From contig JANXYE010000636.1 of assembly GCA_025350285.1 (NCBI GenBank), forward strand, positions 1 through 5,277: a stretch of DNA of 5,277 bases. Reading direction: 5' to 3'. Made by a program: the position numbers and the translations under genes. The notes under the pieces were generated by a model. That model was not told the DNA's origin. It did no database searches and saw only the letters and a program-made list of their open reading frames with translations. Below are positions 1 through 5,277 of the stretch, one piece after another; the stretch's first letter is position 1; every line of letters starts with the position of its first letter. The DNA is from Chloroflexota bacterium. GTDB taxonomy: Bacteria; Chloroflexota; Dehalococcoidia; Tepidiformales; Tepidiformaceae.

Positions 1-1152
1 CCCGGAAGTGCCCTCACCTCCGCCTCCAGCCGCCGAACCGCCGCCCGCCCCGGCGAGCGTGGCCCAGATAGGGCCGCCCGGCGCGAGGTCGCTCCCCATG
101 TCGTAGAGCGTCTTGGCCATATCTTCAGGGATCGGCTCGCCGGCGGCCGTCAGCTCCTTGAACTGCCGCTCGGCACGCATGCGCCGGGCCTTTGTCTTTT
201 CGGCGGAGTTCGGGTCGCCCTTCGGCCCGTCGCCGACGCCGGGCGGGAACCGCATCGTGCCGTCCGCGTTGAGGCCCGTGAGCACCTCGCCCGAGAACCC
301 GCCCCCACCAGCAGCGGCCGCACCGCCGGGCGCGTAGGCAACACCGGGCTTCATGTTCGTGTACTTCTCGATGTCGGCCAGAACCTCGGCGGGCACCGGC
401 TCGCCACGCTCGCTCAGTTCTTTGGCGGTACGCTCGGCGCGCATGCGCTTCGCCTTGATCTTCGATTCGGACAGGACCTCAACTTCGCCGCCCGCGCCCG
501 CGGCGCCCTTCGCGGCGGCCCCGGCCACCACCTTCGGCTTCTCCGGTGGGCGCTCCTGGATGGCGGCCCCTTCGCCCCGGGCGATACGCGCCATCTGCTC
601 CTGGCGGGCCTCTGGCCGCGCTCCCTTAAACGAAAGCTCGGGCGGCGCTTCGCCCTTCTCCAGCTTCTCCATCAGTTCGATGCGGTCGAGCGGGCGGAAC
701 GGGATCGGGAGGTCGCCCTTCTTGCTCACTTCCAGTAGCGCGGCGATATCCATATGGAGGTCGCGGCGGTCGTAGGTGGCGTGTTCGTGGCCCTGCCAGG
801 TGTTGTCCATGACGATGGCTTCGAACGGGCAAACTTCGACGCAGATGTTACAGCGCATGCAGCGCGCGTAATCGATCCAGAACTTCTCGACGATCTTGCG
901 CCGGTTGCTCGTGCCCTCGACGTACTTCGGGTTGTCGATCATGACGGCGGTCATGCAATCGACGGGACAGTTGCGGACACAGACGTTGCAGCCCGTGCAG
1001 AACGGCTCATCGTGGTCGAAGTCCCAGGTCAGGACGGGGAAGCTCCGCTGGCGCACGGGCAGGACGTGCTTCTCATCCGGATACTCCACCGTTACGGGCC
1101 TGCGCCCGGCCGTGGACATCGTGGTCATCAGACCTTTGATGAGACCTTTCAT
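1..1152 (-). CDS. nuoI: NADH-quinone oxidoreductase subunit I with long repeat-containing C-terminal extension (3' end beyond the window)
   Basis: NuoI is the peripheral-arm subunit that carries clusters N6a and N6b and passes electrons toward NuoB and quinone. The frame is open for 384 codons and has no stop before the window edge. The first ~145 residues are a normal NuoI: an amphipathic N-terminal helix, RRPVTVEYP at 17-25, then two [4Fe-4S] motifs with Cys52, 55, 58, 62 and Cys98, 101, 104, 108. Family members usually end at about 150-180 residues. Here at least 239 more follow: charged helical stretches alternating with Ala/Gly-rich linkers, including two copies of a basic module (residues 231-254 and 319-342). 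The ATG start overlaps the nuoH stop as ATGA; no strong Shine-Dalgarno is visible, so coupling to nuoH is likely. In-frame ATGs at codons 9 and 12 are possible alternatives, but the start at 1152 keeps the conserved N-terminal helix. The tail uses the same GC-rich codons as the core with no break in frame, so a frameshift artefact is unlikely. The core identity is near certain; the tail's role is unknown. Confidence 0.96.
   Translation of the reverse strand, partial: MKGLIKGLMTTMSTAGRRPVTVEYPDEKHVLPVRQRSFPVLTWDFDHDEPFCTGCNVCVRNCPVDCMTAVMIDNPKYVEGTSNRRKIVEKFWIDYARCMRCNICVEVCPFEAIVMDNTWQGHEHATYDRRDLHMDIAALLEVSKKGDLPIPFRPLDRIELMEKLEKGEAPPELSFKGARPEARQEQMARIARGEGAAIQERPPEKPKVVAGAAAKGAAGAGGEVEVLSESKIKAKRMRAERTAKELSERGEPVPAEVLADIEKYTNMKPGVAYAPGGAAAAGGGGFSGEVLTGLNADGTMRFPPGVGDGPKGDPNSAEKTKARRMRAERQFKELTAAGEPIPEDMAKTLYDMGSDLAPGGPIWATLAGAGGGSAAGGGGEGTSG
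127..198 (-). repeat. NuoI tail basic module, copy B
   Basis: This encodes NuoI residues 319-342, pattern KTKARRMRAERQFKEL then GEPIP, 88 residues after copy A. As in copy A, it is followed by a segment ending in Tyr (350), then APGG (357-360) and an AAGGGG run (374-379). The repeated unit is therefore the module plus its linker, not the basic helix alone. The DNA is also similar (the coding strand has GCGCATGCG in both copies, before codons for the AER residues), which suggests internal duplication. More copies may lie beyond the window. Confidence 0.8.
391..462 (-). repeat. NuoI tail basic module, copy A
   Basis: This encodes NuoI residues 231-254, pattern KIKAKRMRAERTAKEL then GEPVP. It aligns without gaps to copy B with 16 of 24 residues identical by my count. 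It is preceded by an Ala/Gly-rich linker (about 210-222). It is followed by a helix-like stretch ending in Tyr264, then APGG (274-277) and an Ala/Gly run to 285. I recognise no domain family. It looks like a short basic/acidic helix ending at a Gly-Glu-Pro turn. Confidence 0.8.
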
Positions 1153-2294
1153 GGAGCAGGCACCTGTAGCGAGCGATATGCGCCGACGAGACCGGTTGTC
1201 TTCGTCGAGCGGCGGAACGCGCGATTGATAATGATGGCGACGAGGGCGATGGCGCCAATCCCGCTGGTGAGCGAGAGCAGCCAGTATTCGCCGCCGTAGA
1301 CGATGATGAACGCGTTCGCGATGATCTGGACGAGGCTCAGCGGCAGCAGGATCTTCCAGCAGAAGCTCATCAGCTGGTCGATCCGGAGGCGGGGGACAGT
1401 CGTTCGCACCCACATGATGGCGATGATAAAGGTCAGGCTCTTACCCATCGTCAGGGCGAGCTGCCAGCCCCAACCCCAGTCGCCGCCCTTGGGGAACTGC
1501 CAGCCGCCAAAGAAGACGATCGAGCCGAAAACCGTGAAGGCCCACATCGCCGCGTATTCGGAAAGCTGGAACATGGACCAGCGGATGCCGGAGTACTCGA
1601 CGAAATAGCCGCCCACAATCTCCGACTCGGCCACCGGGATATCGAACGGGGCGCGGTGCAGCTCGGAGAGCATCGCCGTGAAGAAGATGAGGAAGGCCAA
1701 CGGTTGGAGGATGATATATGGGTAGCGATCCTGCTGTTCCGCGATGATGTTGAGGTTCAACGTGCCGGTAATCATCGCGACCGAGAGCAGGCTCAAGACG
1801 AGCGGGATTTCGTAGCTGATCATCTGGGCCGCGGCGCGTATGCCACCCAAGAGGGCGAATTTATTCCCGGAACCAAGGCCGGCCATCATGATCCCGACGA
1901 TGTTCAGGCCGAGGATGGCGAACACGTAAAAGAGCCCGAGCGTCATGTTGCGCACGCCCCAGTCCTTCGCGAAGGGCAGGATGACGAGCGTCATGAGGAC
2001 CGGTATGAAGGTCGCGAACGGGGCGAACTCGAATACCCAGCGGTCCGCGTTATGCGGCCGGATGTCTTCCTTGCCGACGAGCTTCACGGCGTCCGCGATG
2101 CCCTGCAAGAGACCGGCGGGGCCGGTTCGTGTCGGCCCGAGGCGCTGCTGGAAACGGGCGACCACCTTGCGTTCGCCGTAGGTGAGGTAGATGACCATCA
2201 CCGTCATCGCGATCACGATGATGAGGATGCGGATGATCGCATCAACCCAGTTCCAGAAACCGAAGAGTGTGTCGCCGAAGGAGAGGTCTACCAC
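1149..2294 (-). CDS. nuoH: NADH-quinone oxidoreductase subunit H
   Basis: NuoH is the membrane subunit that forms much of the quinone-access channel and links the peripheral arm to the proton-pumping arm. The 381-residue protein has about eight or nine hydrophobic helices (near 17-37, 89-108, 119-140, 160-178, 192-210, 248-266, 277-296, 312-332 and 339-357). Family signatures are clear: YGERKVVARFQQRLGP (39-54), ADAVKLVGKED (67-77), GGIRAAAQMISYEIPL (150-165), ELHRAPFDIPVAESE (211-225) followed by GYFVEYSG, and WVRTTVPRLRIDQLM (295-309). ELHR stands where ETNR is common. The start is GTG, set by GGAGG 7 nt upstream. The stop overlaps the nuoI ATG. The gene directly follows nuoD across a short repeat-bearing spacer, with no nuoEFG between. 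Length and motifs are complete, with no sign of damage. Confidence 0.98.
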   Translation of the reverse strand: MVDLSFGDTLFGFWNWVDAIIRILIIVIAMTVMVIYLTYGERKVVARFQQRLGPTRTGPAGLLQGIADAVKLVGKEDIRPHNADRWVFEFAPFATFIPVLMTLVILPFAKDWGVRNMTLGLFYVFAILGLNIVGIMMAGLGSGNKFALLGGIRAAAQMISYEIPLVLSLLSVAMITGTLNLNIIAEQQDRYPYIILQPLAFLIFFTAMLSELHRAPFDIPVAESEIVGGYFVEYSGIRWSMFQLSEYAAMWAFTVFGSIVFFGGWQFPKGGDWGWGWQLALTMGKSLTFIIAIMWVRTTVPRLRIDQLMSFCWKILLPLSLVQIIANAFIIVYGGEYWLLSLTSGIGAIALVAIIINRAFRRSTKTTGLVGAYRSLQVPAP

Positions 2295-2301
2295 GGCCTG
2301 G

Positions 2302-2306
2302 CCTCC
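2302..2306 (-). promoter_or_regulatory. Ribosome binding site of nuoH
   Basis: GGAGG on the minus strand lies 7 nt before the GTG at 2294. It decides the non-ATG start of nuoH. nuoH is one of the few genes here not joined to its upstream neighbour by a 4-bp overlap, so it needs independent ribosome loading. The site directly abuts the 14-bp tandem repeat. Confidence 0.8.
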
Positions 2307-2338
2307 GATTCGCGATTGACGATTCGCGATTCACGATT
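2307..2338. repeat. 14-bp tandem repeat in the nuoD-nuoH spacer
   Basis: Two adjacent 14-bp units, GATTCGCGATTGAC (2307-2320) and GATTCGCGATTCAC (2321-2334), differ at one base. They are followed by a partial third unit, GATT (2335-2338). They fill most of the 52-bp gap between nuoD and nuoH. Each unit contains the 6-bp palindrome TCGCGA, but the array does not form a convincing long hairpin, so I do not call a terminator. It could be a dispersed intergenic repeat or a slippage product. Confidence 0.8.
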
Positions 2339-2346
2339 GCGGCGGC

Positions 2347-3491
<1,145 letters not shown>

Positions 3492-3495
<4 letters not shown>

Positions 3496-4037
3496 GAGAG
3501 AATGACCCCCGGCGGGCCAGCTTCGATGCCTTGCTTGATCTCCACCTTCTGAAGGGGGTGGGCCTTCAGCAGCGGGTGGATGTGGAGGTCCTCTTCGAGC
3601 AACAGGTTCTTCGGGTTGGGGTGCCCGTCGAAGGTGAACCCGAACATCTCGGCGGCTTCGCGTTCGTGCCAGTCGGCCGCGGGATAGAGCCCGGTCAGGG
3701 TTTGCACATGCGCGCCTTCGTAGGCGGTGGCGACCGTGACCTGGAGCGCGTGGCCATGCTTGAACGAGTAGAAGTGGTACTTGAGGGCGAGGCCTTCGGC
3801 TTCGAGATCGACGCCGGAAATGTTACGAAGCATGTCGAACTGGAGGGCCGAACGCTGGTTCAGCGCCTCGACGAACTGCCCGAGCTTCTCCAGCGGGATG
3901 TCGGCGTTCACGTCGGTCGTCGTTTCGCTGAGCGTTCCGCCGAGCTCGCTCACCAGCGGCTCAAGCAACTCGGCGAGATGCTTGTTCGGGGCCGCCTTGC
4001 CGATAGGGTAGGGGTACACGGCGTCGGCCTTGGTCAT
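3492..4037 (-). CDS. nuoC: NADH-quinone oxidoreductase subunit C
   Basis: NuoC is the 30-kDa-type structural subunit that clamps NuoD and NuoB in the connecting module; it has no cofactor. The 181-residue protein contains the family signature [20 protein letters not shown] (121-140), with Glu126-Arg127-Glu128, followed by [10 protein letters not shown] (141-150). The C-terminal part ([20 protein letters not shown]) diverges from the common RKDYP-type ending but has a plausible length. I chose the ATG at 4037: it gives the same ATGA overlap with nuoB as the other junctions, and AGGGGAG lies 6 nt upstream. An ATG at 4118 would add 27 residues that lie over the nuoB C-terminus and look non-native. 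Confidence 0.96.
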
Positions 4038-4606
4038 CCGATGCTCCCCTTCTCTTCCATAATCTTCTTCTGGAGGGCGAGGAAACCATCGAGCAGCGAC
4101 TCCGGGCGCGGAGGACAACCGGGGACATAGACATCCACCGGGATGATCTTATCGACGCCCTGCAGGACGCGGTCGTATTCGGCGTACGGCCCGCCATTGG
4201 TCGCGCAGGCGCCCATCGAGATGACGTACTTCGGGTTCGGCATCTGTTCGTAGAGGAGCTTGATCGCCGGGGCCATCTTCTTGGTCACGGTCCCGGAGAC
4301 GATCATCACGTCGCTCTGGCGGGGGCTCGGCCAGGGCACGATCCCGAACCGGTCCAGGTCATGGTTCGACATGAAGGTGCCCATCATTTCGATGGCGCAA
4401 CAGGCAAGTCCGAAGGTCATCGGCCAGAGCGAGCTCTTGCGGCTCATGGCGAGGACCACGTCGGCGCCGGTCTGGATAACGCCGGGCAGGACGATGCGGT
4501 AGGCGGCCCGCGCCACGGGGAGTTCGACCGGCGTGAGGCGTTCGGCTTCGGCGCCGAAATCGGGGACGTAGGTACTGACCCAGCGGGCTGGCTTTGGGCT
4601 CGTCAT
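4034..4606 (-). CDS. nuoB: NADH-quinone oxidoreductase subunit B
   Basis: NuoB holds the terminal [4Fe-4S] cluster N2, which reduces quinone at the interface with NuoD. The 190-residue protein shows the ligand set of the family: the adjacent pair Cys69-Cys70 in [16 protein letters not shown], Cys134 in MGACATNGG, and Cys164 in [14 protein letters not shown]. About 35 variable residues precede the conserved core. The ATG at 4606 overlaps the nuoA stop (ATGA). A longer start at 4693 would add 29 Arg-rich residues that are simply the nuoA end read in another frame, so I rejected it. The end overlaps nuoC in the same way. Confidence 0.98.
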   Translation of the reverse strand: MTSPKPARWVSTYVPDFGAEAERLTPVELPVARAAYRIVLPGVIQTGADVVLAMSRKSSLWPMTFGLACCAIEMMGTFMSNHDLDRFGIVPWPSPRQSDVMIVSGTVTKKMAPAIKLLYEQMPNPKYVISMGACATNGGPYAEYDRVLQGVDKIIPVDVYVPGCPPRPESLLDGFLALQKKIMEEKGSIG

Positions 4607-4965
4607 TTCCACTCCAACACGCCCCGGCGCCAGGCGTAGGCGAGGCCCAGGCCGAGCACGCCGACGAACGTCAGCACTTCGTAGAAGACCCAATAGTCGT
4701 AGACCCGCATCTGTACGACCCAGGGGAAGAGGAAGACCGTCTCCACATCAAAGAGCAGGAAGAGGATGGCGATGAGGTAGTAGCGGACGTGGACCTGCGC
4801 CCAGTTGCGGCCGATGGGGAGCATGCCGCATTCGTACGAAACGCCCTTCGCCCGTTCGCGCGCGAACGGGGCGAGCAGCCGCGTGGCCATCAGCGCCGTA
4901 CCGATCAGGATGAAGCCGGCGATGACGGCCATCATGACGGCGGACCAGGAATCGTAAATGCTCAC
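4603..4965 (-). CDS. nuoA: NADH-quinone oxidoreductase subunit A
   Basis: NuoA is a small membrane subunit with three helices beside NuoH at the base of the quinone channel. The 120-residue protein has hydrophobic segments near 9-32, 63-84 and 94-112. The loop contains YECG (44-47), whose Cys46 is the family's conserved cysteine. Helix two contains [16 protein letters not shown], with acidic Asp73 and Glu75. GTG at 4965 is chosen because GGGGAG lies about 9 nt upstream and the protein then begins ten residues before the first helix, as usual. The frame stays open further upstream to 5145, but that stretch covers the promoter and looks unrelated to NuoA. ATG at codon 11 would cut into the first helix. 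This is the first gene of the operon. Confidence 0.95.
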   Translation of the reverse strand: MSIYDSWSAVMMAVIAGFILIGTALMATRLLAPFARERAKGVSYECGMLPIGRNWAQVHVRYYLIAILFLLFDVETVFLFPWVVQMRVYDYWVFYEVLTFVGVLGLGLAYAWRRGVLEWK

Positions 4966-5045
4966 GTTCGAGAGCTCCCCGCGGGCCCGTACATGAAAAC
5001 GCGGAACGCCAACTCGCGTATCTGCGGTGGTGCTCCGCGATTCAT
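4962..5045 (-). CDS. Possible 27-codon leader peptide upstream of nuoA
   Basis: This is a short ATG-initiated frame of 27 codons, beginning MNRGAPPQIRELAFRVF. Its TGA overlaps the nuoA GTG (GTGA), mirroring the 4-bp overlaps at the junctions inside the operon. A purine-rich stretch (GGAGTGGGG) lies roughly 9-16 nt upstream of the ATG. It sits within the predicted 5' untranslated region, so it would be on the nuo transcript. The peptide has no family I recognise and no membrane segment. It may be a coupling leader or chance; composition alone cannot settle this. Confidence 0.3.
   Translation of the reverse strand: MNRGAPPQIRELAFRVFMYGPAGSSRT
4974..4980 (-). promoter_or_regulatory. Ribosome binding site of nuoA
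   Basis: GGGGAGC on the minus strand lies 8-9 nt before the GTG at 4965. It supports the non-ATG start of nuoA over the longer open frame. It also lies inside the last codons of the possible 27-codon leader ORF. Confidence 0.7.
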
Positions 5046-5069
5046 GGGCTGGCCCCACTCCGACGGTAC

Positions 5070-5114
5070 TCCGGACACGCCGAAACGCGTCCGGACAGGT
5101 TGTGAATCCGGACA
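5070..5114. repeat. Three direct copies of TCCGGACA in the nuo leader region
   Basis: TCCGGACA occurs at 5070-5077, 5090-5097 and 5107-5114, with start-to-start steps of 20 and 17 bp. The core TCCGGA is palindromic, so each copy could hold a dimer. The rightmost copy lies inside the Rex-like dyad, and all three lie at or just downstream of the predicted transcription start. They could be operator sites of a second regulator, or part of the same one. TCCGGA alone is not rare in GC-rich DNA, but three 8-mers in 45 bp is notable. Confidence 0.5.
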
Positions 5115-5117
5115 CAA
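5100..5117. promoter_or_regulatory. Rex-like operator overlapping the nuo promoter
   Basis: The plus strand reads TTGTGAATCCGGACACAA, an 18-bp imperfect dyad. The Rex redox repressor typically recognises TTGTGAAnnnnTTCACAA. The left half-site matches 7 of 7 and the right half-site 5 of 7, with the exact 4-bp spacer. Rex binds when NAD+ is plentiful and releases when NADH rises; nuo operons are known Rex targets in some Actinobacteria. The site touches the last base of the -10 box and covers the expected start of transcription, which suits a repressor. No rex gene is in the window. The site could also act on the divergent gene. Confidence 0.5.
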
Positions 5118-5145
5118 ACATACGCTCGGGGCGGTGGCGGGGCAA
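5117..5145 (-). promoter_or_regulatory. Predicted sigma70-type promoter of the nuo operon
   Basis: On the minus strand, TTGCCC (5140-5145) and TATGTT (5117-5122) are separated by 17 bp; each hexamer matches the consensus at four of six positions. Transcription would start near 5110, giving a leader of about 145 nt before nuoA. It is the best-spaced -35/-10 pair I see in this GC-rich gap. The call is from sequence alone. Confidence 0.45.
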
Positions 5146-5210
5146 GGGACGGGAAAGGAGTCAGGCCGATCGGAGCGGGGAAAGCGCAACAAGTTAAGGG
5201 AGTGATAACC

Positions 5211-5277
5211 GTGGTGGATGAGCGGGAGGAAGCAGTAGCCCGTTGCGCGGCGGCGCTTGGCCGTTCGTCACCTTTTC
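5211..5277 (+). CDS. Start of a divergent gene of unknown function (partial)
   Basis: Only the first 22 codons are inside the window. GTG at 5211 is preceded by AAGGGAG (5196-5202) with an 8-nt spacer, a strong ribosome binding site on the plus strand. The translated start, VDEREEAVARCAAALGR, is a plausible soluble amphipathic helix and has no stop. A second GTG follows at 5214 and another in-frame GTG lies at 5202, but 5211 has the best spacing. The ATG at 5219 is out of frame and soon reaches a stop. The product cannot be named from this. The gene is divergent from nuoA and shares its 245-bp control region. Confidence 0.45.
   Translation, partial: MVDEREEAVARCAAALGRSSPF

Noticed and set aside
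353..775. 140-codon plus-strand open frame opposite the NuoI tail
   Set aside because: Ser/Arg/Ala-rich mirror of the charged tail. Reading the minus strand gives a continuous extension of NuoI with an ordered internal repeat, which is the better explanation.
754..1299. 181-codon plus-strand open frame opposite nuoI and the nuoH end
   Set aside because: It is antisense to the NuoI iron-sulfur core and has no family features; a shadow frame.
2295..2346. Rho-independent terminator between nuoD and nuoH
   Set aside because: The repeats are direct, not inverted, and there is no GC stem followed by a T run on the minus strand.
4034..4693. Longer start for nuoB at 4693
   Set aside because: The added residues are Arg/Pro-rich and overlap nuoA by about 90 bases. 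The ATG at 4606 gives the ATGA overlap seen at the other junctions.
4972..4989. Hairpin hiding the nuoA ribosome binding site
   Set aside because: Several overlapping short palindromes (GAGCTC, CCCGCGGG, CGGGCCCG) are present, but none leaves room for a proper loop, and such motifs are expected in GC-rich DNA.
4603..5145. NuoA with a 60-residue N-terminal extension
   Set aside because: The frame is open upstream, but it would run through the promoter, the Rex-like dyad and the octamer repeats. NuoA normally begins about ten residues before its first helix, as with GTG at 4965.

Overview
The window is a GC-rich bacterial fragment (roughly 60% G+C by eye). It carries the first part of a respiratory complex I (NADH:quinone oxidoreductase, nuo) operon, transcribed on the minus strand from right to left: nuoA, nuoB, nuoC, nuoD, nuoH and nuoI. 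All six are identified from their own motifs: the NuoA FDVE helix, the NuoB N2-cluster cysteines, the Nuo[10 protein letters not shown] signature, NuoD GPQHPATHG, NuoH YGERKVVARFQQRLGP, and two CxxCxxCxxxCP motifs in NuoI. nuoE, nuoF and nuoG, which encode the NADH-oxidising module, are absent from their usual place between nuoD and nuoH. That layout, separate nuoC and nuoD genes, and the style of the proteins point to a deep-branching high-GC bacterium. Chloroflexota (a Dehalococcoidia-like lineage) is my best guess, but it is an impression that needs a tree.

Right edge (4966-5277): a non-coding control region. It holds a sigma70-like promoter for nuo (TTGCCC, 17 bp, TATGTT on the minus strand). 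An 18-bp dyad, TTGTGAATCCGGACACAA, closely resembles the operator of Rex, the NADH/NAD+ sensor, and sits on the edge of the -10 box. The octamer TCCGGACA occurs three times just downstream. A 27-codon leader ORF has a stop codon that overlaps the nuoA GTG start. The beginning of a divergent plus-strand gene runs off the right end.

Middle (2347-4965): nuoA-nuoB-nuoC-nuoD are packed with 4-bp ATGA stop/start overlaps at every junction, so they are probably translationally coupled. NuoB, NuoC and NuoD form the connecting module at the quinone site; NuoA and NuoH are membrane subunits beside it. A 52-bp spacer carrying a 14-bp tandem repeat then separates nuoD from nuoH, and nuoH has its own strong ribosome binding site and a GTG start.

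Left part (1-2294): nuoH overlaps nuoI by another ATGA. NuoI is the most unusual gene. A normal ferredoxin-like subunit of about 145 residues is followed by at least 239 further residues of charged helical segments and Gly/Ala-rich linkers, still open at the window edge. This tail contains two copies of a basic module (KxKA[KR]RMRAERxxKELxxxGEPxP). I do not recognise it as any known domain. Because NuoI would be the exposed end of the electron-input wire if NuoEFG are truly missing, the tail is the best candidate here for something undescribed, such as a docking arm for an alternative electron donor.
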